From positions 50,900,029 to 50,964,028 of the forward strand of contig CM047431.1 in NCBI GenBank assembly GCA_026168455.1: a DNA stretch of 64,000 nt, given 5' to 3'. The DNA comes from Theocolax elegans (taxonomy: Eukaryota > Arthropoda > Insecta > Hymenoptera > Cerocephalidae). Both the position numbers and the translations under genes were made by a program. The notes beneath the pieces are model-generated. The model was given only the letters and a program-made list of their open reading frames with translations, did not search any database and was not told where the DNA came from. Below are positions 40,110 to 52,200 of the stretch, in pieces (positions within the stretch are counted from its first letter, which is position 1; each line of letters opens with the position of its first letter).

Positions 40110-42301
40110 CGAAGATGTCGAATAATTTGCTTTTTCATCTTTAATTTAAAAAAAATAATAACGAAACGCGCTCGATTAATTTGTCGATCACCGATTTTTT
40201 TATAATACAACGTTACAATTGATGATCACGATAAGAAAAACGCCAAATTCGTCCTAGTCTTAGTCGAATAAATATGTGTTTTGATACACACATTTTATAA
40301 ACTATTCATTATATGACAATATTTTTATTTGTCACACGATGGAATGGAGTATCTGCAGGAAATGCAACGTTTAATCTAATACGGATTTAGAAATTAAGTT
40401 TTTCTATTTGTATTCGATTGTATCGATCGAAGTAGACTCACACACAGAGGGAAACGCGTTCGATTTAAATGAATTAATAATGGTTTATCGATTAATGTTT
40501 CATAGAAAATAATTATATATTATCATAGGTGTCGATGTCGAGAGTCAATAATAAATAAATAAACAATTATTTATTTAATTTAGTTTACTACTCAGTGTTT
40601 CAAATATCGGCTGCGGCGGTATCCATTATACCTTGTGACGTATGAATTTTCCATTTTTTCGCTCAATTCTATCCTTTTTATGCGCAACAACCTTACATAA
40701 AATTTGTTTGCATAGTGTGATTTTTTTAATCGTGTGCATTTCATTCTGTATATATACGCGATGGAACTTATATATATGCAGGTTACATTGTACAATGAAA
40801 GTGAATGTGGGTGTGGGAGGTAAGGTGTGTGTAGTTGGTTTAGAAATACGTGTGAGAGGGTTTGGGGCGAGATGGTTACGAAGTGGATTTGGATGTATAA
40901 GGGTGATTGCGGTTGGTTATTTTGGAGATTGATGTGGATAGGTTACCGACCGGGCATGCCACCACCTTTAATTTGTAGAGTTTTACGACTTGCTCTCGGA
41001 CTTGCTTATTGTTTATTAAAAGGTTAAATTGAAGAAAGAGTTTTGAGCATTTAGTGCTTTAGTTTATTAACTTAGGTTAAGCATGCAGTATGGAACATTG
41101 TTAACCACTTATGTAATTACTGTTAAAGACGGATTCAGTCAGTTATTTGTGTTGCGTTGAAAACTGTCACGCTAAATTTTAGATTGGTGTGCTTTTCGTA
41201 TTTTAAATGTGACTTTGTTTACAAACTTGTTAGTGCATTTTATGTAAAACTGAACAGTGCAAAGTATAATATTCAGTTGTGAATTTAATCTTAAAAATGC
41301 TTATTGACGTACAAAAATCGCGATTAGTGTAGAACTTTTGTTTTGGTTTGTTCGGTTGGCTTAAATAATTAATAAAAATTTTAGATTAAAATTTAATTTA
41401 AACAAATTGCAATAAACACGAAGGATGTAGCTTAAATTCCCATCAGAAAATTTAACTATATAAATTGCAAATACGGAATGAAACTTTATAACGACAAAAT
41501 AGTCAATAAGTCAATTTAAAGATTCAAAGAGATTTACATATAGACAGCTCTCCTATAGCAATTGTTTTGCAAAACCCTTTGAAATCAAAGATATATATAT
41601 GATATTTTATTATTAAATTTCTATAAGAATTTATAGTATACAATTTATTTCTATATAAGTATACATGTACATGTTTGATTTTATACTAGTAAATATATTT
41701 ACTTTATTAATGACAATTAAAGAAAATAAGAGCAATTTATTTTATATTTGCATAACGTACACTAAAATTTCTGTGCTTAGAATTTTCAGATAAAAGTTTG
41801 TCAGTTAATATAAATAAAAACAAGGAGAACATCGTCTTATGCGAATAGACACAATTTCTCAATAGTTTTAATGTAACGAGATTAATTATTTGAAAAATGT
41901 AAAAATCTCGTTATTGAGTGACTAAAATTTTGAATATACTTAATTTCACAAAATACTACATCAATCGCCTTCAATTTTCTTATAATCATAAATTACAGTT
42001 TCACTAAACTCTCATTAACACAGTAACAGACTGCCAAAATACAAAAAAGTACTGAACTTTCAGTAAAAATTAATAGACTTGTAATAAAAATTAGTAGATT
42101 TTTATTAAAAATTGATAGAAAGTTCAGTAAAATTTAATAAAAAGTTCAGTAATTTTTTAGATTTCGACAGTCTGTTACCGCGTTAATTAAAGTTTATTAA
42201 AATTTACGGAAACTTTGTTCTCCGTGTAGTATTTGTGAAAAGTACTTTTCAGTCGATAATTTTAAGTCTGGAAAATTTTAATTATTCGTTGACTTTGACA
42301 T
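40110..42301. other. Intergenic, no gene supported
   Basis: Contains a G-rich plus strand at 40797-40935, a fragment of the GTCAATAATAAATAAA repeat near 40532, and at about 42010-42228 a MITE related to the 26702 element (GTAACAGACTG inverted as CAGTCTGTTAC; right end TTCTCCGTGTAG). Confidence 0.45.
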
Positions 42302-42824
42302 TTTCTTAAGGGCAGTCCGTACTAACAGTTTCACAAATCCACCACCCGAAAATTTACGAGCAGAAGTGGCGCTGCCGTCAGATAGGCTGAGTTCATATTC
42401 GACAATAATCATGGACATTTAAAGAAAATAGAGTTTTTACCACATAAAATCAAAGTTGAGCACCATAGCTATCAATGTAATGATTAATTACATATTACTT
42501 AGCTGATCGAAAAGTCAGTATTTTCGACGAATAGTGATAATAAATACGAATCAATGCTGAGAACACGTACCTAAATCAGTTCCTACTTATTGCTTTTCGT
42601 CGAAAATACTGACTTTTTGATAAGTTAAGCAATATTTAATTAATCATTACATCAATAGCTATGGCGCTCAACTCTAATTTTGTGTCGTAAAAACTCTATT
42701 TTCTTTAAATGTCCATAATTATTGTCGAGTATGAACTCAGCCTATCTGACGGCAGCGCCACTTCTGCTCGTAAATTTTCGGGTGGCGGATTTGTGAAACT
42801 GTTAGTACGGACTGCCCTTAAGCG
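42302..42824. mobile_element. Near-perfect palindromic MITE, about 520 bp
   Basis: CTTAAGGGCAGTCCGTACTA at the left end is inverted at the right end, and the arms pair along about 230 bp each with few mismatches (for example AGTGGCGCTGCCGTCAGATA in both). TTAA at each terminus could be the target site. No ORF. High arm identity suggests a fairly recent insertion. Confidence 0.85.
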
Positions 42825-42860
42825 TTATCTGTTATTAAACTAAAATTTAAATAAAAATAT

Positions 42861-44042
42861 TGATGAATTAGTAAATTCTCGATTGTTAAGGGTCAATAAT
42901 AAATAAATCCAATTGTTACGCGTAACAACACTTCACTTATAGTATATTAATACAATATGCATAAATTAAATATAAGTAACGAAATGCAAATCGGAACACA
43001 ACCGCCGGTGCACAGTAAAGAACAAACTGCTGACGTCGAGTCAAACGACGAGGAGTAACGCTGACTCGAGTCACCGACACCGCCCCGCTGACGATTTCGT
43101 GGAGGCATTGCAACACCGCACGAGAAAACGATACACATGTTGAGGAGTCAGACAATTATGTAGGACAATGAGTTACATATATAAACAAAAGAAACAACCA
43201 GTCGCGAGTTCAGACAGAGAAGTAAAACAAGTGATTAACGTCGAACCTACGCCCGATCGAGGTTCGACTCTCTACAACAACTGGCATCGGATCACGACGG
43301 AACGGCCTCTTCAGGTATCAGCTCCAGGCAGCCTTACTACTAAACCGCACAAACGCCATAATACAAATATCGTACGAAGAGGATCTTATTTTGTACTTCA
43401 TATACCATACTTTTAACTCACGAAAGGATTGATATAATAAACGGCCGTATTTATCCATTAACATCTCAATCAATTATTTAATCCTGTCTTCACCATCCGC
43501 TCGTTAAGCAGTCCGCCTAATCGAGTAACGGTACCCATTGTAGTCGATATACCTTTCACACGTAACACAATTTATTTATTTAAGTGTACAACGTTTCGTC
43601 TGCTAGGTTTACAGACCTCTTCAGGTGCTGAATTTATTGATCAAATAAATATTTACATCAAATTTTACTATAATTGTCAATTTTTTAGAAATAAAAATTG
43701 AATTTTACCTCAATATTGATTATAATGTTACAGCCCCAAGTGAGGTTCGTCGAATAATATTTGACACAAAATCAATGAGTATTTATACAAAAACAATGAT
43801 AATTGATACAAATATTTGTTTATTGTATATAATTCAATATCATTTTATAACAATATTTATCATTATAAAATTGATATAAATATTTATGTATCCAATAAAT
43901 TCAGCACCTGAAGAAGTCCGCAAACTTGGCAGTCGAAATGTTGTGCACTTACATAATAAATTGGATTTATTTATTATTGACCCTTAACAACGACAATTTA
44001 TTAATTCAACGATGGAAGGTGAAAATCATAAATTAAAAATAT
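42861..44042. repeat. 1182-bp tandem duplication, copy 1
   Basis: The next 1183 bp repeat this segment almost without change (a one-base indel is visible at 43956 against 45139). Each unit is a hammerhead-core inverted-repeat element, like that at 31143, interrupted by an LTR-like insertion. Confidence 0.95.
42914..43567. mobile_element. Solo-LTR-like insertion, copy 1 (654 bp)
   Basis: The segment begins TGTTACGCG and ends CACGTAACA, so it has TG..CA termini with short inverted ends. CAAT lies directly on both sides (42910-42913 and 43568-43571) as a 4-bp target duplication. It contains an AATAAA near 43434. It splits the GGGTCAATAATAAATAAATCC-element at a point where the 31143 relative is uninterrupted. 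A TIR element of similar size is the alternative. Open frames inside are not recognisable proteins. Confidence 0.7.
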
Positions 44043-45225
44043 TGATGAATTAGTAAATTCTCGATTGTTAAGGGTCAATAATAAATAAATCCAATTGTTA
44101 CGCGTAACAACACTTCACTTATAGTATATTAATACAATATGCATAAATTAAATATAAGTAACGAAATGCAAATCGGAACACAACCGCCGGTGCACAGTAA
44201 AGAACAAACTGCTGACGTCGAGTCAAACGACGAGGAGTAACGCTGACTCGAGTCACCGACACCGCCCCGCTGACGATTTCGTGGAGGCATTGCAACACCG
44301 CACGAGAAAACGATACACATGTTGAGGAGTCAGACAATTATGTAGGACAATGAGTTACATATATAAACAAAAGAAACAACCAGTCGCGAGTTCAGACAGA
44401 GAAGTAAAACAAGTGATTAACGTCGAACCTACGCCCGATCGAGGTTCGACTCTCTACAACAACTGGCATCGGATCACGACGGAACGGCCTCTTCAGGTAT
44501 CAGCTCCAGGCAGCCTTACTACTAAACCGCACAAACGCCATAATACAAATATCGTACGAAGAGGATCTTATTTTGTACTTCATATACCATACTTTTAACT
44601 CACGAAAGGATTGATATAATAAACGGCCGTATTTATCCATTAACATCTCAATCAATTATTTAATCCTGTCTTCACCATCCGCTCGTTAAGCAGTCCGCCT
44701 AATCGAGTAACGGTACCCATTGTAGTCGATATACCTTTCACACGTAACACAATTTATTTATTTAAGTGTACAACGTTTCGTCTGCTAGGTTTACAGACCT
44801 CTTCAGGTGCTGAATTTATTGATCAAATAAATATTTACATCAAATTTTACTATAATTGTCAATTTTTTAGAAATAAAAATTGAATTTTACCTCAATATTG
44901 ATTATAATGTTACAGCCCCAAGTGAGGTTCGTCGAATAATATTTGACACAAAATCAATGAGTATTTATACAAAAACAATGATAATTGATACAAATATTTG
45001 TTTATTGTATATAATTCAATATCATTTTATAACAATATTTATCATTATAAAATTGATATAAATATTTATGTATCCAATAAATTCAGCACCTGAAGAAGTC
45101 CGCAAACTTGGCAGTCGAAATGTTGTGCACTTACATAAATAAATTGGATTTATTTATTATTGACCCTTAACAACGACAATTTATTAATTCAACGATGGAA
45201 GGTGAAAATCATAAATTAAAAATAT
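44043..45225. repeat. 1183-bp tandem duplication, copy 2
   Basis: Near-identical direct copy of 42861-44042, directly adjoining it. The flanking ATTGATGAA word occurs at the start of both copies and after copy 2. Confidence 0.95.
44096..44749. mobile_element. Solo-LTR-like insertion, copy 2 (carried by the duplication)
   Basis: Same 654-bp sequence with the same CAAT flanks as at 42914. Because flank and insert repeat together, one insertion was duplicated with its host locus. Confidence 0.7.
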
Positions 45226-47140
45226 TGATGAACTAATAAAAAGTTATTGAAAGAAAATTTGACTCTATATACCTGTATGTGAGATTCTAGGGGTGAAAAG
45301 TACCATATTTTGTTTAATAAATATAAACATTAACTTATTTTGCTCGTTTGGTAACCCACAAGTATGGAAACTATTAATCGTTAAAAATATCCTAATAAGC
45401 TTTTATCAGATTTTTATCGTGACGAAAATACAAGTGTTACATTGTGTATTTAATTTCAAGTGAAATGCGATGTAAACTTTATTCGTGAATTATTTCACGC
45501 ATCTGCTTTAATATTTTAAACATAATTTTTAGGTTAAAACAGAGAGCTTGATGCAATGTGACATGCCCTTAATAATTTGTAAAATATAACACGGTCTCTT
45601 TAAATATTTCACGCGATAAATAGATATGCCGATTGTTGATTTTAACGAGGTGAATAATGTACGAATTTTATTAATCAAACGATTATGATTTATGAAATTA
45701 TTATCGGTTAATTATCGGTCACGCTCACAAATTTACGTGTAATCTAGGAATTAAATATTCATGGTGTTAATTAGATTCGATACACGCAAATAGGCGTCAC
45801 TGTTTCAAAACACAACAATATCAAAATTATTTATTAGTACTATTAAGACAATAATTGATACTCGTTGATTAAAGCAAAATTAACAAGGTAAGAAGGTCGC
45901 TCGAATTACCATCCAAGATGTATTCGAAACATAAGTTAAAACCATGCAAAATGCGTATATACTTTGTACGTATATATGTATATATGCAAGGTGTACGCGT
46001 TTGTTAATAATATCTCTTGCTTTTTCTCTTTATATACACACGTACAGGTAAAAAAGTCTTTTAACAAAGAGAAAAAGCAAAAGAGCAAAAAAAGCATCGG
46101 TATATAGAAGATTATAAGCTTTACCCCGGTGGAGAATTTGATTCGTTCTTTTTACCTCAGCGTAAAATCAATTATCACCGTGGAACAGAATTTTTACCCT
46201 CTCGGACAATCAACGTTTCGGCTTCTCCTTTACCTACCCTTCGGTATACGTTCATTTTTTTCTCTTTTTTTCAATCGACTATGTGGTCGAGAGAATAATT
46301 GGGCTATGGTCGATTAACAGTCTAGCAAGTGGGAGTAATTCCTACGGATTATCCGCGAGTACGAACATTTTTCAAGGTTGATACGTGCGTATAACCCGAC
46401 TTGCCGTAAGGGTCATTTAAAAAATTAATTGAACTTTCTTTTTCATTATTATCATTTACCATTGAAAATAATTATTAGTTAATAAATCAATAAAAAAATA
46501 AATATTTTAACTTGTCAAAAAATAAATAAACGCATAACGGAGAAGTGTGTTTTATTAATTAATTGACTAATTTGTGTCTAGGAACATCAGATATGTTACA
46601 GCAGAGTAACATACAATTGTACTGAAACTCTCAAAGTATCAAGTTCAAATCATTCTTTCGATTTTTTAAAAAAAAGTTGTTTATATTTAAACATTAATAA
46701 TTAAAAAAATCGATTTCCTTAATTTAAAAATATATAGAAAGTAAGTATAAAACGGGTAAAAAAAGAAACATAACAAAAACTCTAGAAATTTTTATAACTA
46801 CATTTTCTCGAAAACTAATAATCTATAACTGATGAGTCAAAGTTGATAGATTTTTGTAGAGCTTGTTTGTCATGATCTCGTGGTCACACTTGATCGCGAA
46901 TACACTCGGTGTGTAAAGATGAACTTTACGCCCTCGTAATGAAAAGTACTATGCGCACAAAAGTTAGAAATTTTATAGGTGGGAAAAAGTTGGTATGTGT
47001 GTTACATTTTTTAAAACATTGGAAATTATCGTTTGACAACCCTAATGTATATATTATTATTTACTTATAGTATTAAGACCTTAATTAAAAACAAGATGTA
47101 TAAATACTGCAAGAAAATTTATAAAATTCTCTCCTTCTCC
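45226..47140. other. Intergenic, no gene seen
   Basis: AT-rich; small open frames such as 46129-46317 show no domain. A GC-richer patch near 46110-46400 is unexplained. Confidence 0.5.
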
Positions 47141-49050
47141 CTTTTCTGCTTCCGCATTTGCTTATTCAATTACGTCTGATCTTAAATTTCGGCCACCTCT
47201 GTTGAATCCTATACAATGTTGATACTTATCTTGATATTCATCATACTATTTTCGTGATCCCCATTTTACTTATAGTGAGTATAAAATTATGCGGAAACAG
47301 CTCAATCGTAAAATCAGTATGTGACTCTTTTTACAAACAATCACTTTCGGAACTTCAAGATAAATCGCAATGTTCGCGATTACTGAAAAATAAACTAGGT
47401 ATTGCAAGAGATACTTCTAACTCTCCATTGAAAATTTTTTACAGCTAATGATTTGATACGACATTATTTCTTAGTCAACAATCATCATTCAAGCTTTACT
47501 ACTGATCAGTTAGAGGATATCTTGAGATTGCTCCCTGCTTATCACTATTCACTCTTCAAATTTGAGTCAATCTCTTTTGATCAAGTCATTGAAGACCCTT
47601 CCTTCTTGTTTACTAAAAGCTAAAAGTCGTAGTTTATAAGTATAGATATTTTTTAAGATAATTACGCCACTTCTGATTGTTTTATTTAACCTCTCTTTAT
47701 CAACCAATAAGTGTCCTCAAATGTAGAAATCAGCGTCAATTATTCCTGTTTCGAAAATCTCTAAACCCTTGTCACTTTCTGATACCGGACAAATTGTAAA
47801 TTTACTTCACTTTGCAAAAGTTTTTGATAAAATAGTAACTCAACAAATCACCAGTCATTTAGAAGCCAATAATATTTAATCATTTTATCAATATAAGTTC
47901 CGTAGTTCCTTCAGTAACCAAACTACTTTACTAAAGCTTACTGAGGATATTCATTTGGGTATTGATCCAGGGTTGGTTACTTCCCTCATTCTTTTCGACT
48001 TTAAGAAAGCATTTGATACTTTAAATCATTTCAAACTTCTTCGTATGCTTAAAAAACTTAATTTCGCAAATGAGGTAATTGAATCTTTCCATTCTTTTCT
48101 TACTGGTCGCACTCAGGCTGAATGGCATCTCTGCACAATTTATTAATACTACTTATGGGGTATAACAAGGTTCGACACTGGGCCAATAATTTTTCTTATT
48201 TTTATAAATTAAATTTTAAGCGAATTACTATATACTAAGGGTCTATTATTTGCTGATTATCTCTAATTATATTTGCATTCTAGACCTAATGAGTGTATTT
48301 CAGCCGTAGACTTATTCATTATAGTATCAGGATATAAGCTAACAGGGTCCACGTTTAGATTTAAATTTTAGCAAAACCGAAGCTATGTTAATTGGTTCAC
48401 CCCAACAACGTAAGCTTATTAATCGGGACCAGCTGCCGCCAATAATCATAGGTAACTATATAAAATTGAGCTAGTTAGGTCGGTGCGAAAACTTGGACTT
48501 GTAAGCTGTGGAATTCCCATGTATCAAACTGAGAAATAAGATAATTTTCTTTCTTATCCTGTTAGAAAGATGTTAGTCATTGCCTTAACACTGCCTCACT
48601 TTGATTATGTCTATATTGTATACAATGATTTGTCATATTATCATAATTCCAAACTCTATAGCAACTACTAAATACTCGTGTAGAGAACATATTCTGGCTA
48701 AGAAAAGATACTGAATAAATGTCGTTTTATTCTATTTCTATTATATTATTGCATCCGTCAAACAATGAATTGCGTCATTCTGAGCGAACTAAAAACTCCT
48801 GCTTTGAGCTATTGCTAATACATGGACTTATCGGAATTCTTTTACCCTAAAAACAATGGATTTATGGGATTCTCTATCTTAAGAGTTAAGATTTAGCACT
48901 AATTTATATATTTTTAAGAATAGATTGTATACGCTTTTGCTTAATTCTAGTTAGTATATAAGTTTTATCTTTTCAAATTGTTTATCTTTATAAATTTTGT
49001 TAATTCTATTACTACGATTCTATTTGCCTGCGCCAATTTATTACATATTT
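47140..49050 (+). pseudogene. Decayed non-LTR retrotransposon reverse transcriptase
   Basis: Fragments in shifting frames follow the order of a LINE ORF2. A linker segment (47254-47600, including a TTDQLEDILRLLPAYHYSLFK-type stretch) comes first. Then comes a palm segment with FRSSFSNQTTLLKLTEDI (about 47890-47955) leading to LILFDFKKAFDTLNH (47979-48023), the first catalytic-Asp motif of the RT. Last are a SKTEAMLIGSP-like segment near 48370 and C-terminal remnants to about 48950. Several stops and frameshifts make it non-functional. Jockey/CR1-type affinity is likely. No target duplication was identified. Confidence 0.75.
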
Positions 49051-49186
49051 CTACTAGGGCAGTTTCAAGTGCGCTGTTTTTTGTTTACATTTATCGTTAT
49101 TTCAAAATAAATATCAAATTATTGTAGATTAATCTTTTAAATGCTCACATGGTCACAGAGTATATCTTTGAATTTTCACTCATGTA

Positions 49187-49227
<41 letters not shown>

Positions 49228-52200
49228 ATCTATCACACACTCTCTCTCTAAGTAAATCTATATATATCTATCTCTCTTTCTTTCAATCGCTCTCTTTCTC
49301 TTTAACTTTTTCTTGTCAAGTCTTCCGCCCAAAAATTCCAAAATCTAATGTGCTTAGAAACCGTAATTCGATAACATGCGTAACAGACAACAGCCAATCA
49401 AAACGATCATATTTTGGGTTAACTTTCAGGTTCATTTCTTTTTTAAGATAGGATAATTTCTAACCGGATTGCGATTGTAGAAAAATAATTATGATATAGT
49501 AACCTTGCCTGAAAGTTAAATTAATCCTAGGCATCAATAAGCATTGTTCAATCAGTATCTCTCTCTTTCTCTCTCTCCTTTTATTTATTTGTACTCGTTA
49601 TATTTTGTTTTTTAGTTATAAAATTCATTTGTATTTCAGTTTTAGTTTTTCTTCGTCACTGCAATTTAAAATATATTCACGGGATATCTATCCTTAGCGA
49701 CCAAATTAACTTTTTTCAAATCAAATGAAATTTCTCTTTCTGCGTAATTAAAAAGTCGAATGAAGGGGAGGTTTATGTATTTTCATTACATTAGCTCGCG
49801 GATAAATCGTAAGAGCAATCGCTTTTTCCTCGGCTGCTAGTTAATACGATGTCAGAACAAAATAAGAGTAGGAACGAAACAACGCATTTTTTTTTTAAAT
49901 TCGAACGAATTCTTTTCGTTTACGTTGTTTACTTAAATTCCTTCACGGCGTTTCTCGATTTATTAACCGTCTCAAATCGATTGTAAACTGAATTGATCGA
50001 CTTTACATTTTGAATGCCAGTGTAACGACGCAATTAATAATTTTATACCGGGAATATACGATTATCCGCGTATTGATTAGATTTGACGAAACGGTGATTA
50101 AGTAATATTAGTTTACCATTTTACTTGATTTAATACTGGTTAAATAACACGAAAACCCTTTTATTGTTATTACACGCTGCACAGCGTTGTAAAGTAAATT
50201 AAAACGTAAATAACTTTGCACAGTGCCGTTACGAAGTCAAAGATAGAATTTTATAACAAAGTAAGTATATACGTTGTTTTAACAATCAGTTTAAAAGTAC
50301 ATAACCTTTAAATCTCGGGATCGCGTTTGTATAATGAGTTTCGCTGTTTCCCCACGTCAAATAGAAAAAAAAATTCAATTTTGGTGTTTTAATTAAGCTT
50401 GTTAAACAAAATAAAAAGGATGAAGAAGAAACGGGTGAAAGAAAGTTGTAACAAAGAATCAAGAGAGAGAAAAAAAACTTACCGAACGTTGAAACTCTTG
50501 ACTTTGCTAACGTCTATTTATCTTTCAACTCTGACGGTTTGAGTATATATTTGCCATGTTGATGAATTGTTACGAGTCTTATTAAAATATATTGACCTTT
50601 CTGTTCTGTCGATCAATATATTTTTTTTTCTTTTTTTTTTTTTTGGGAATTTTAGTGAAATCAAGTTTTTATAAGCGGAGTGTGAAAACGCGTAGGTGGG
50701 ATTGGCGTGATAATGGATTTTTTTTTGGTATACAAAGATTAAAGTGAAAAAAGTCGTAAAAAGTAGAAAATAATTAAGTATCGTAGATAAGCTTTGGCTA
50801 ATGACTAAATCTATTTTCGGTCAGGTTTTGGAACGAACTTAACCTTAAAATGTTTTGCGTGATTTTAACTTATTGGACAAACAATACGTATTATAAAGTT
50901 TAGGAAAATTCATTTTACCAAATTGTATTGAAGGCATAGACTGACAGAATAAAAGAAAATAGTATATAGTTCTATAGTATAATGTATCAGAAATGATATA
51001 GTATTACAGGAATTATAGTCGAAATGTTACATTAAATAAAATTTTAATTAGAAACATTAACGGTTTATTACTTATTTATAAGCTAACTTTGATACTTCAA
51101 ACGCCATTCTATTATTATTTCGTTATATAAGATAAAAATTATAGATTAATTTCTATAAACATGTTGTTATATGTTGTATTACGATAATTGAAAATATATG
51201 ATCATAAATAAAGATAATTTGAATAAGTTTGAAATATTGATATTAACCAAAACGACTCCCTACTTGTTAACCGTAAGCAATGGTTATAATTCTAATAGAG
51301 ATGTTCCAGTATAGTAAAGATACCGATGTTATTGGAGAATCAAGAAAAACTTGTGCAATCCTAAATATTACTATAGATTGTATAGGAAATTCACTACAAC
51401 TTAATTTAACAGATATTCACAATAAATGTTGAGTAAATTGTTGCTGAAAAGCATATCGGAATGTTTGTTTCTCAACTCTGTCTCTCCCCACTATATTCAA
51501 TAACACAGTAATATTTACTAAAAATTCTTGTCCGTGTGGAATTTCTTAATATAATGCTAATATAATCCTAATATAATCTAATCCTAATATAATCTAATCC
51601 TTAATATAATCCTTTAAATACGTCTAATTTAACGTGATATTTTTTACTACGGTAAGGTATAGGTGAGATAAAAATTGAGTATATGTCCCCTAAAAATGAT
51701 ATTAAACCAGAGAAAAAAATAGACTCAGATCGTTAGAACTTGTATGAATGAAACGTCCTTTAATTCATCTGTTCCGTAAACTAAACTCTCTCTTTCACTC
51801 GATATATACATATATATAGATATAAATTTTACAACTGAGATATATATAACTATTCGTGATAACGGTCGCGCGATACTCGTAATTACACGAGTTGACAGAG
51901 AGACTGTTCGTACATATATATAGATATAGATATCATATCAACACCGAATGCAAATGTAATTGTATGGTAAGGGTATAAGGTCGAAGTTCCTTTGGTTATG
52001 CATACATATATATAGTTGGAATATCAATTAGCGTAGCGACACTGCTCCTCTTGGTATAGAAGGTATAAAAGACAAGTCGATGAGGGCTTCTGGAACGGGT
52101 TATCCAAACGAGCTTTATACATATTGTTACAAAGATGGGTACGTAAACTTTGAATTTTAGGTTGCATGTAGTATTGGATAGTATATTGTTAACTACAAAT

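Noticed and set aside
42937..43416. Open frames inside the LTR-like insertion and their exact repeats at 44119-44598
   Set aside because: Identity of the two sets follows from the tandem duplication and is not evidence of selection; no recognisable domain.
49149..49451. 100-codon Ser/Leu-rich open frame
   Set aside because: Produced by the (TC)n microsatellite.
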